From JBEKDJ01 sp050014415 (GTDB lineage Bacteria; Desulfobacterota; BSN033; UBA1163): 5,562 nucleotides of DNA. Where the stretch lies: contig JBEKDJ010000358.1 in assembly GCA_050014415.1 (NCBI GenBank), positions 1 through 5,562 of the forward strand, read 5' to 3'. A program made the translations under genes and the position numbers. The first letter of the stretch is position 1. Each line of letters starts with the position of its first letter. The notes under the pieces are model-generated. The model saw only the letters and a list, made by a program, of their open reading frames with translations, was not told where the DNA came from and made no database searches. This document shows positions 1-4,872 of this stretch, piece after piece.

Positions 1-150
1 TGAAGACTGCACAGAAGAATATTCTTTCAGTATGAAGAGATTATGAAGGGAAGATGAAAAATAGATGAAAAATGATGGCTTCAGGGGCGATGCAGAAAGT
101 CATGAAGGATTCGGGTTGATTCTACCTTACAGTTGCATAAATAAAGTCCC
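1..150. other. Non-coding AT-rich stretch, no supported gene
   Basis: A plus-strand frame (65-289, 74 aa) exists but has no ribosome binding site, no recognisable domain, and its middle encodes the arm of an inverted repeat, so I do not call it a gene. The sequence is rich in ATGAAAAAT and ATGAAG words, and has a perfect 12-bp palindrome AAGAATATTCTT at 15-26. No promoter or terminator could be supported. Confidence 0.5.
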
Positions 151-322
151 AAAAAGGCGGTTGGGTGTGTTGGGAAACCTTTACAGCGGCACCTCTAAAC
201 GTTTTGCTACTACCGTTCCATGTGTACGACAGAAGTCACCTCTGGTGACATCGCGTGTTGCCCATAAAACATTTCAACAATCCGCTTAGTAAAGGTTGGA
301 AAACACATTCAACCGCCTTTTC
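151..322. repeat. 34-bp imperfect inverted repeat around a 104-nt spacer
   Basis: Arm 151-184 (AAAAGGCGGTTG... ending AACCTTTAC) matches the reverse complement of 289-322 at 27 of 34 positions, ungapped. The right arm overlaps the last codons of the displaced methyltransferase frame. The left arm lies in non-coding DNA and, read on the plus strand, gives PKRRLGVLGNLY against LKRRLNVFSNLY for the other arm. The spacer (185-288) includes a perfect small hairpin, GTCACC-TCT-GGTGAC at 235-249. The arms could be terminal repeats of a small non-autonomous element or an inverted duplication of the gene end. No transposase or target duplication is visible. Confidence 0.65.
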
Positions 323-489
323 AATGCAACATTAAGGTCTACCCTCCCGGCAGATAGCTCTTCTGCTAAGTGGGTGCCTTTGCCTGCGGCCAGCTTGCGA
401 TACATTTCGAGACGGCAATCGAAGCCGCCAAGATCAATCACCTGCCGGTACCGTAATTTGAGCGATGGGTCTGGAGGTTCGATGCGCAC
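286..489 (-). pseudogene. Displaced C-terminal part of the THUMP methyltransferase (out of frame)
   Basis: Reading from a GTG at 489 this frame gives RIEPPDPSLKLRYRQVIDLG followed by GFDCRLEMYRKL. I recognise this as the usual C-terminal end of the methyltransferase that stops at 438. It overlaps that reading frame by about 50 nt. From family knowledge, roughly ten residues (a PGGRLVFxNP-like strand after VLK) are missing between the two parts, so a small deletion with a frame change near 486-491 is more likely than a single-base error. The last 30 or so residues (AAGKGTHLAEELSAGRVD and onward) are not family-like and run into one arm of an inverted repeat (289-322), which supplies the stop codon. 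It is not likely to be a separate gene, as there is no ribosome binding site of its own. Confidence 0.7.
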
Positions 490-1892
490 TTAAGCACCTC
501 GGCGGCGACGGCAAAAAGATCCCCAAACAAGCCGCGCATGTTGGGGACCCGAATTCGCCTTCCCATGGGAGGGTTGGTGATGATGAGGGTAACGCTCTTG
601 GGTCCCAAGCCTTCGACCTTGGCATAGTCGCGAAAGTCACAGCAGAGGAACTTCGACTGAACGGCCTTCACCTTAGCGGCGGCAAAGTTGACCCGGCTAA
701 TGGCAATGGCATCCGGGCTGAGATCCGTTCCGTAAATACTTTGTACGCCTTGCAGCCGTGCCCTTTCTATAAGTTCCAACCCCGATCCGCAAAACGGGTC
801 CCAGATGATCTCATTGTTGACCCTTCCGGCCAGGCGGGCCATACAGGCGGCCAATGGAGGGTGGGATGCCCCACGAATGTCAGCTTCACGATAGGTAAAT
901 CGCGGATCGGGTGTCAACTTCGGCCGCAACTCAACAGAGATCCCATGCCCTGTGGGAAGGAGATCCATCGACCAGGGAGCACTCCGCGGATCGTTCAGAA
1001 TGTCCGGACACATAGCATAGGCCCGGTTCGCCAGGAGACGCACAGCGCCTCTCTGGTGTCCCTTGGAAACAAACTCCAGACGATAGCGGATCGATCCTTC
1101 TGTGAAGGTGGCCAGGACAGACCGCGATACAGGCGATGTCATCATCGACGCCAGAGCATCGGCGGACTCTGCCGGGTTTGAGCTCCGGACAGTGCCGAGA
1201 AAAAAGCCAACCGTGGCAAAACACCTGAGTGTGTAAATGTCGGCCAGGGAAAAGGGCGCTACCGGTGTGATCGCGACCAGGCCACTCCCAACCTCTGCGA
1301 TGCGGAATTTCCCGTGCTTCGCAATATATTCTTTCACTTCATCGCGGACAATCTCTTCCAGCCCCTTGCGGCAGTGCAAATGGATTCGCAAGCGGGTGAA
1401 ATCGGAGAGGGTGCTGTCCATTCGAATGACACTGGGCCTTTCCCTGCGCGCCACACTGGCCTTAACCTTCTGCTCGGTTTGCGGAAGGAAGCCACGAGCT
1501 GCACCCACGACGCTCAGTGTGGCCGTTCCGCCGATCTTATCCAGAGCCTGACCCAGGAATTTCTTCTCACGCTCGACCGTGGTCGTCCGGAGCAACGAAA
1601 GCAGCGCCTCTTCCTCAACCGTACCGGCACCGATCTTGGGTAGAGCCGTCATGGCGTAGCGTCTTACCTTCTCGCTCGGATCCTGCAATAGACGAACAAG
1701 CCACGACCTCACCTCGGCCTTCTGCTTCGCGGTGCCGGATTCAGAGAAGACCGTGCCCACCGCGCGAATGACCGCCACCCGTTCCATCCGTTCCTTGGGA
1801 GTAGATCTATCGAACAGCGCCACTTCATCGCTCCATAGCTTTTCACACGATAAGACGCGCAACTGACGATAAAGTTCCTTGTCGGTTTTCAT
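438..1892 (-). CDS. HEAT-repeat / THUMP / UPF0020 class I SAM-dependent RNA methyltransferase, C-terminus disrupted
   Basis: Predicted cytoplasmic RNA methyltransferase; this fold usually modifies a guanine or adenine base in tRNA or rRNA with S-adenosylmethionine. Numbering from the ATG at 1892 (484 aa), residues about 60-125 look like HEAT helices (EVRSWLVRLLQDPSEKVRRY). Residues about 165-270 fit a THUMP RNA-binding region, and 345 onward is a Rossmann methyltransferase. Motif I is DPFCGSG (from residue 365), the acidic motif II is YGTDLSPDAI, and the catalytic motif IV is NPPMGRR (from residue 440). A TTG at 1946 would add 18 residues without family-like sequence; neither start has a clear ribosome binding site, so 1892 is inferred. 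After AAEVLK (residue 468) the frame runs into CASNLQTHRSNYGTGR and stops, whereas relatives continue with a strand and then RIEPPDPSLKLRYRQ. That continuation exists here in another frame from 489. Catalytic motifs are intact, but the fold is probably incomplete. The target RNA cannot be deduced. Confidence 0.85.
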   Translation of the reverse strand: MKTDKELYRQLRVLSCEKLWSDEVALFDRSTPKERMERVAVIRAVGTVFSESGTAKQKAEVRSWLVRLLQDPSEKVRRYAMTALPKIGAGTVEEEALLSLLRTTTVEREKKFLGQALDKIGGTATLSVVGAARGFLPQTEQKVKASVARRERPSVIRMDSTLSDFTRLRIHLHCRKGLEEIVRDEVKEYIAKHGKFRIAEVGSGLVAITPVAPFSLADIYTLRCFATVGFFLGTVRSSNPAESADALASMMTSPVSRSVLATFTEGSIRYRLEFVSKGHQRGAVRLLANRAYAMCPDILNDPRSAPWSMDLLPTGHGISVELRPKLTPDPRFTYREADIRGASHPPLAACMARLAGRVNNEIIWDPFCGSGLELIERARLQGVQSIYGTDLSPDAIAISRVNFAAAKVKAVQSKFLCCDFRDYAKVEGLGPKSVTLIITNPPMGRRIRVPNMRGLFGDLFAVAAEVLKCASNLQTHRSNYGTGR

Positions 1893-2075
1893 AGGCGAAT
1901 GGAAGCAGGACTCTTTTTCTGGACAATTTCCGAAAAGCGCGGACAAGAAGGGATCAGGGAGTCACCTGCATCCCCTCCCTCATGACCAACTGCGAGGAGG
2001 CTCATTCTGTACTGAATAACGCCACGCACGCTCTGCATGAATCTCCCGTTGCTTCATGTCGAAACAGTATCGATG

Positions 2076-2297
2076 TTATCTCCGGTATACTTCACGACGG
2101 TGTCGCACTCGCATGATCCTCACGGCCTTTGCCTTCTCATCAATCTCGTAAAGGACACGATGGTCTCCAATTCTAATACGCCAATCATTCTTTGAACCGA
2201 TGAGTTTACGGCCACTTGGAGGTCTCGGGTTTTCATCTAATGTTTTAATATGGGGAATAATCCGGTGGAAAGTGGTGGGGGGGCAGACTTCATACAC
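2076..2297 (-). pseudogene. RelE/ParE-family toxin, N-terminally truncated
   Basis: Residues from FHRIIPHIK through the end are a good match to RelE-type ribosome-dependent mRNA interferases: the conserved block GSKNDWRIRIGDHRVLYEID is followed by MRVRHRREVYRR, the basic C-terminus that carries catalytic residues. Family members are about 85-90 aa and begin with a strand and helix (xxAEKDLxxLP) before FHRI; here only MYEVCPPTT precedes it from a GTG at 2297. The expected start is the ATG at 2293, which overlaps the antitoxin stop as ATGA, but its frame (MKSAPPP...) is out of phase with the toxin body and stops after 18 codons. The join sits at a run of seven G (2277-2283, plus strand). A deletion of the N-terminal segment with a frame change is the simplest reading. 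Translation from the GTG would lack part of the core fold and is unlikely to be toxic. Confidence 0.8.
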
Positions 2298-2504
2298 TTG
2301 GATGATACTCCTTCAAAAAGTCCTCCAGCTTTCTAAACTTAAGGTGTCTCTTTCTCATTTCTTTGAGCATATTCAAATCTTCAAGGTCTTCCAGACGCTC
2401 TAACATCTTTCGATACTCATCGCATCGATACCAAGAATGACCGCCGAGGGTTTACCCCCTCTGAGGACAATCTCAGGAGTTTTCCTCTTCACCTTACTTT
2501 TCAT
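2290..2504 (-). pseudogene. Phd/YefM-type antitoxin with a one-base frameshift
   Basis: This lies directly upstream of the broken RelE toxin. From the ATG at 2504, preceded by GGAGG, it reads MKSKVKRKTPEIVLRGGKPS then AVILGID, the DNA-binding half of a Phd/YefM antitoxin with the typical GKPxAVIL motif. At about 2418-2425 the frame is lost and stops at 2400 after 34 codons. In the next frame the expected C-terminal helix continues without a break: EYRKMLERLEDLEDLNMLKE and then LKFRKLEDFLKEYHPSV, ending at 2290. The total is 215 nt, one short of 72 codons, so insertion of one base would restore a 71-aa protein whose stop overlaps the toxin ATG by 4 nt, a normal antitoxin-toxin arrangement. A sequencing error could mimic this, but the partner toxin is also damaged. 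Confidence 0.85.
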
Positions 2505-2536
2505 ACTCCAACCTCCCATTTATTCGACTCTGAAAT

Positions 2537-2566
2537 ATCATAAATCTATTTTTGTTAAATTGTAAA
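2537..2566 (-). promoter_or_regulatory. Sigma70-like promoter of the decayed Phd-RelE module
   Basis: On the minus strand TTTACA (2566-2561) is followed after 18 nt by TATGAT (2542-2537); both hexamers match five of six consensus bases. The leader to the antitoxin ATG at 2504 would be about 25 nt and contains the GGAGG site. Confidence 0.5.
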
Positions 2567-2647
2567 GCCTATTCCGCGCCTCCGGACCGATAAGGAAGCC
2601 CCACTCAAAGACCAGAAGATCAGCTTCTTAGAGCAGAGGACCTCCAG

Positions 2648-2828
2648 GGGGTCAATTCTTCAGAGTCTGTTGAAAAACTCATTTTCCCCAGGCTGATCAA
2701 AAATGCCCATCGGCAAGGCGCCCGAAATCCTGAGGAGTGAGGCGTACTTGAATGTACGCTGCAACGACGAAGGGTGAGGGGAACGCCACAGCTGCGCGTT
2801 TTTCAACAGCCTGTAAGGATTTGACCCC
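2648..2828. mobile_element. 181-bp MITE-like element with 31-bp terminal inverted repeats
   Basis: The left end (2648-2678) and the reverse complement of the right end (2798-2828) match at 26 of 31 positions, ungapped. The outer 8 bp (GGGGTCAA) and inner 12 bp (CTGTTGAAAAAC) are perfect. The interior has no reading frame of note and carries a smaller inverted repeat, GCGTAC (2742-2747) with GTACGC (2754-2759) around a 6-nt loop, at its centre. The element can therefore fold as a long imperfect hairpin. Size and lack of coding capacity fit a MITE or a REP-type element mobilised in trans. No clear flanking target duplication is seen. The right end lies 12 nt beyond the ywbE stop codon, so it could act as that gene's 3' structure. 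Confidence 0.75.
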
Positions 2829-2840
2829 ATTCCTCTTTTC

Positions 2841-3032
2841 TTATATTATTCTTTTAACCCGACCAATCTCACCACTTTCTAAGCGGACTTTAATACCATG
2901 GGGGTGAGTAAGAGATTTCGTCAGAATGTCTTTCACTCTACCTTCGGTTAGTTTTCCAGAATGCTGGTCTTTCTTTATTACAATTAAAACCTGTACGCCT
3001 GCTTTTATATTTGCACGATTTGTACCGTCCAT
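2841..3032 (-). CDS. ywbE: YwbE-family protein (DUF2196)
   Basis: The 63-residue product starts MDGTNRANIKAGVQVLIVIK and has the family signature KKDQHSGKLTEGRVKDILT, then HPHGIKVRLESGEIGRVKRI to the end. YwbE proteins are about 60-70 residues, so this copy is complete. It is predicted to be a small all-beta cytoplasmic protein; the function of the family is unknown. The ATG at 3032 is chosen because family members begin with MNGxNR-like sequence. An in-frame ATG at 3047 falls inside the predicted -10 box, and a TTG at 3062 lies upstream of it. No strong ribosome binding site precedes 3032, which agrees with a very short leader. The gene stands alone, between a MITE-like element on its 3' side and an inverted-repeat promoter structure on its 5' side. 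Confidence 0.85.
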   Translation of the reverse strand: MDGTNRANIKAGVQVLIVIKKDQHSGKLTEGRVKDILTKSLTHPHGIKVRLESGEIGRVKRII

Positions 3033-3044
3033 GCTTCTAACTTC

Positions 3045-3154
3045 CATTATAGAGGACCGCAAAAGTAATGCAATGGGATCCCATCATTCTAACCTGTTTT
3101 ATAGGCTTCTCGTGGTGGTCGCCTGTTGCATTACTTATGTTGCTTTCTATAATG
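3045..3154. repeat. Inverted repeat with mirrored promoter-like arms
   Basis: The minus-strand reading of 3073-3045 and the plus-strand reading of 3126-3154 both start TTGCATTACTT and end TCTATAATG, with 23 of 29 positions identical overall. The two arms are 52 nt apart. The -35 and -10 hexamers are conserved in both arms with the same 16-nt spacing, while most differences fall in the spacer. The plus-strand copy (TATAAT at 3148-3153) would fire rightward into non-coding DNA. This could be a pair of divergent promoters or the ends of a small mobile element of about 110 bp that donated a promoter to ywbE. Confidence 0.6.
3046..3074 (-). promoter_or_regulatory. Putative ywbE promoter (TTGCAT-N16-TATAAT)
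   Basis: On the minus strand TTGCAT is followed after 16 nt by a perfect TATAAT (3051-3046). Transcription would start near 3039, about 7 nt before the ywbE ATG, making the message nearly leaderless. The whole promoter lies within one arm of an inverted repeat. Confidence 0.55.
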
Positions 3155-3530
3155 ATTAGTTTGGCCTCAAATTTTCAGCCCTGAGTCCCAAATCCTCCCT
3201 ATTTTTCTCGACATAAACTTACGATGCAAATGGTTAGCTTGGTCCGACCCGGTACAGGCATCCTGAAGCACCTGAAACACTTGTGCTTCCCGGAGAGGTA
3301 AATACCTTCTCATGTTGTGCGTTCGCCAGCGTACGGTGCCGGCCAGTCAGGCGCTACAGTCCTTCTTTGAGCTTTCAGGATCAGTCTTTACGCCATGCGA
3401 TATGCTTGCCCGCCGAAAATGTCCATTGTAGGCCCGGCGCTACCTGTCCTCCGTGGTCCCGCAAGGCGGGACGTAGGAGGATGCTCTTTGCTATTTGAAT
3501 GATGGACTTTTTTATAGAGGATATATTCTC
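3155..3530. other. Non-coding stretch, no supported gene
   Basis: No convincing gene. The plus-strand frame 3283-3498 (71 aa, GTG start) is cysteine-, serine- and arginine-rich without a domain or ribosome binding site. The minus-strand frame 3313-3167 (48 aa, MRRYLPLREAQVFQVL...) is also unrecognised. The stretch is more GC-rich than its surroundings between about 3236 and 3481 and ends in a strong hairpin, so it could be an inserted or repeated element or a structured RNA. The sequence alone does not decide this. Confidence 0.4.
3447..3481. repeat. GC-rich palindromic hairpin (REP-like)
   Basis: The inner stem GTCCCGC-AAG-GCGGGAC (3456-3472) is perfect, with 7 bp and a 3-nt loop. It is extended by TCCTCC (3447-3452) pairing with GGAGGA (3476-3481) across a symmetrical 3x3 internal loop (GTG/GTA). 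No T tract follows on the plus strand, so it is not a canonical terminator. It looks more like a dispersed palindromic element or the stem of a structured transcript. Confidence 0.6.
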
Positions 3531-3601
3531 CCCAACACCGCATCTCCTTATCTCCTCATCACTCTATCTTCTTATCCCCCTATCCCCTCATCCCCCCATC
3601 T
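3531..3601. repeat. Low-complexity pyrimidine tract with reiterated TATCYCCTCATC words
   Basis: Nearly all bases on the plus strand are C or T apart from regularly spaced A. The words CTTATC, CTCATC and CCTATC recur at roughly 8-10 nt spacing, giving a degenerate microsatellite-like array. It ends 10 nt before the first copy of a dispersed repeat (3612). The overlapping translation rich in Leu, Ile, Ser and Pro is a composition artefact. Confidence 0.6.
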
Positions 3602-3611
3602 TAATTTTAAT

Positions 3612-3642
3612 GGGCAGGGCCAGCTTTTTTAGGGATGACACC
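3612..3642 (+). repeat. Dispersed repeat, copy 1
   Basis: Thirty-one bases reading GGGCAGGGCCAGC, six T, then AGGGATGACACC. Near-identical copies lie at 4572 and 5353 in the same orientation. It is preceded by a low-complexity tract and lies upstream of the higBA module. Confidence 0.7.
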
Positions 3643-3729
3643 GTTTTAAGTTATTTTTCCTTAATTCACAATTCAAGACACCGATGTCTGTTTCTTGCAC
3701 TAGAGCTTCTCCCTTTTTCTGAACACGTA
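3643..3729. other. AT-rich leader region upstream of higBA
   Basis: No gene. It contains a short hairpin-forming AGACA-CCGA-TGTCT but no further motif I can support. It separates the dispersed repeat from the higBA promoter. Confidence 0.4.
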
Positions 3730-3758
3730 TTGACATTATGTCAGAAATGACATATATT
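3730..3758 (+). promoter_or_regulatory. higBA promoter with overlapping operator half-sites
   Basis: A consensus -35 TTGACA (3730-3735) is followed after 17 nt by TATATT (3753-3758). Three alternating half-sites overlap it: TGACAT (3731-3736), ATGTCA (3738-3743) and TGACAT (3748-3753). They form two nested palindromes, one with a 1-nt and one with a 4-nt (GAAA) centre, and reach from the -35 to the -10. This is the layout expected for autorepression by the HTH antitoxin HigA, alone or with HigB. The start of transcription would be near 3765, giving an almost leaderless toxin message. Confidence 0.75.
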
Positions 3759-3766
3759 ATGACTGA

Positions 3767-4096
3767 ATGAAAAAGAGAGAGAAGCCGTTAATCTGGCTAC
3801 ACGGCGAGATAAAGACTCCACCGCTGTCAAGCGCAGCAAGGATTGAAGCAGGCTATTTGCTGCGCAAATTACAAATGGGGGAGTTGCTCTCGCTGCCTCA
3901 TTCGCGACCGATGCCATCGATTGGTTCGAGGTGCCACGAACTCCGTATCGATGATCAAAACAAGACGTGGCGTGTTGTTTATCGAGTCGATAATGATGCC
4001 ATCGTGATCTTGGAGGTATTTGAGAAAAAGACACAAAAGATACCCAGGGAAGTAATTGAGAACTGCAACCGCAGGATTCGACTTTATGATACCTAA
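3767..4096 (+). CDS. higB: HigB-type toxin, phage-derived Gp49-like / RelE superfamily
   Basis: The 109-residue product belongs to the Gp49-like family (PF05973) of the RelE/ParE superfamily, toxins that act as ribosome-dependent mRNA endonucleases. Visible family features are ARIEAGYLLRKLQMGELLSL in the N-terminal helices, the LPHSRPMPSIGSRCHELRI block, then WRVVYRVDNDAIVILEVFEK followed by KKTQKIP and a final amphipathic helix (VIENCNRRIRLYD). Length is normal and nothing is missing. The ATG at 3767 has no Shine-Dalgarno site and lies about 2 nt after the predicted transcription start, so the toxin is probably translated from a leaderless message, while the antitoxin behind it has a very strong site. 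That difference would favour antitoxin over toxin. The toxin-first gene order is typical of higBA. Catalytic residues vary in this family and are not assigned. Confidence 0.9.
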   Translation: MKKREKPLIWLHGEIKTPPLSSAARIEAGYLLRKLQMGELLSLPHSRPMPSIGSRCHELRIDDQNKTWRVVYRVDNDAIVILEVFEKKTQKIPREVIENCNRRIRLYDT

Positions 4097-4100
4097 CGTC

Positions 4101-4108
4101 GGAGGAGG
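4101..4108 (+). promoter_or_regulatory. Strong Shine-Dalgarno site of higA
   Basis: GGAGGAGG lies 3 nt before the higA ATG (the alternative GGAGG register gives a longer spacing) and within the 15-nt gap after the higB stop codon. It is the strongest ribosome binding site in the module and contrasts with the absence of one at higB. Confidence 0.7.
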
Positions 4109-4111
4109 CGT

Positions 4112-4444
4112 ATGAAGAGCACAAAGAAGAAACAACTCGAAACAAAAGGGTGGAAGGTTGGTACGGTTGCAGAGTTTCTGCAGCTTTCACCTGAAGAATC
4201 CGCCTATATTGAGATGAAACTTGCATTGAGTAGGAATCTTCAGGAACGTCGGAAGGAGAAGAGCCTAACTCAAGAGCAACTTGCTCGTCTCCTGAGGTCC
4301 AGTCAGTCGAGGGTAGCGAAGATGGAAGCAGGAGATCCTTCTGTCTCGCTTGATTTGCTTGTTCGTTCATTGTTGATTCTAGGTCAATCACGAAAGAATC
4401 TCGCTAAGATTCTGTCCGAGCCGCATTCTTCATTTGCGAGTTAG
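4112..4444 (+). CDS. higA: HigA-type XRE-family HTH antitoxin
   Basis: The 110-residue product is the partner of HigB. Residues 1-40 form a basic start and a helical segment (VAEFLQLSPEESAYIEMKLA) common in antitoxins of Gp49-type modules. Residues about 41-100 form the XRE helix-turn-helix: LQERRKEKSLTQEQLARLL is followed by SSQSRVAKMEAGDPSVSLDL, with the QSRVAKME recognition helix. It is expected to neutralise HigB by binding and to repress the promoter at 3730-3758 through the TGACAT half-sites. It starts 15 nt after the higB stop with a strong ribosome binding site. Length is normal and there are no disruptions. Which end binds the toxin is not known from sequence. Confidence 0.9.
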   Translation: MKSTKKKQLETKGWKVGTVAEFLQLSPEESAYIEMKLALSRNLQERRKEKSLTQEQLARLLRSSQSRVAKMEAGDPSVSLDLLVRSLLILGQSRKNLAKILSEPHSSFAS

Positions 4445-4524
4445 AGCTACTTTTCAACTTTCATGGCCTACGGATCCGTCTATAGTCCCTTCTTCTTCTA
4501 CTGATCTCGATGGCCTGGCCGAAA

Positions 4525-4549
4525 GCAGATAGAAAATTCCGCTATCTGC
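4525..4549. terminator. Hairpin between convergent TA modules
   Basis: GCAGATAG (4525-4532) pairs perfectly with CTATCTGC (4542-4549) around a 9-nt loop. It lies between the ends of higA (4444, plus) and yoeB (4606, minus), where a bidirectional terminator is expected. Neither side has a proper T tract (only TTT follows on the minus strand), so termination activity is uncertain. It could instead be part of the reiterated stretch before the next dispersed repeat. Confidence 0.35.
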
Positions 4550-4571
4550 AATCCGAATCCCGCATCCGAAC

Positions 4572-4598
4572 GGGCCAACTTTTTTATGAATGACAACC
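4572..4598 (+). repeat. Dispersed repeat, copy 2
   Basis: It reads GGGCCAAC, six T, then ATGAATGACAACC. The GGGCA start seen in the other copies is lost, but the core is the same. It lies 8 nt beyond the yoeB stop codon and follows a stretch in which ATCCGAA is repeated. Orientation matches copies 1 and 3. Confidence 0.65.
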
Positions 4599-4605
4599 CA
4601 ATCAC

Positions 4606-4872
4606 CTATTCATAATGAGTCCACATCCTGATGACCTTGATGGTCCTTATTTCTTGCAAAACTTGGTACACGAGGCGGTGTTGAATGGTGATACGACGGG
4701 AATAAGCTCCAGAAAGGTCTCCGATTAGCTTTTCATAGGGGGGAGGGGTTTGAAAGGGATTCTTAGAAAGGATTTCAAGTAGTTTTTCGGCTTTTGGTCT
4801 CAGGCCCGCAGCGGCAATTTCCTTTGCGTCCTTTTGAGCTTGCCTGGTATAGACAATTCTCCACTTTACCAT
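4606..4872 (-). CDS. yoeB: YoeB/Txe-family toxin (mRNA interferase)
   Basis: The 88-residue product is a RelE-superfamily endoribonuclease of the YoeB/Txe group, which cuts mRNA at the ribosomal A site. Family features in order are WRIVYTRQAQKDAKEIAAAG, KAEKLLEILSKNPFQTPPPY, EKLIGDLSGAYSRRITIQHR, then LVYQV and the terminal WTHYE. Glu47, Arg66 and His86 line up with the catalytic Glu46, Arg65 and His83 known for E. coli YoeB, and the penultimate Tyr is kept, so the toxin looks active. The start at 4872 (MVKW) is preferred over 4890 because it matches family length and gives a 7-nt overlap with the antitoxin gene, implying translational coupling. Confidence 0.9.
   Translation of the reverse strand: MVKWRIVYTRQAQKDAKEIAAAGLRPKAEKLLEILSKNPFQTPPPYEKLIGDLSGAYSRRITIQHRLVYQVLQEIRTIKVIRMWTHYE

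Noticed and set aside
65..289. 74-codon plus-strand frame at the left edge
   Set aside because: No ribosome binding site, no family resemblance, and its middle encodes an arm of an inverted repeat.
465..1181. 238-codon plus-strand frame
   Set aside because: It is antisense to the methyltransferase body, whose protein motifs are clear; no ribosome binding site or recognisable domain.
3167..3313. 48-codon minus-strand frame (MRRYLPLREAQVFQVL)
   Set aside because: It looks more protein-like than the opposite strand, but it is short, lacks a ribosome binding site and matches no family I know.
3283..3498. 71-codon plus-strand frame in the GC-rich block
   Set aside because: GTG start without a ribosome binding site; composition is dominated by Cys, Ser and Arg, and the palindromic hairpin lies within it. 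Probably a spurious translation of a repeat.
3531..3601. Possible CRISPR or tandem array in the pyrimidine tract
   Set aside because: The repeated words are too short and too degenerate, with no constant repeat-spacer pattern.
3499..3750. 83-codon plus-strand frame with hydrophobic repeats
   Set aside because: The hydrophobic Leu/Ile/Ser/Pro run comes from the pyrimidine-rich low-complexity tract and not from a membrane protein.
3741..4391. 216-codon minus-strand frame opposite higBA
   Set aside because: It overlaps two clear TA genes on the other strand and spans the promoter; its product is serine-rich with no domain. It is an antisense shadow.
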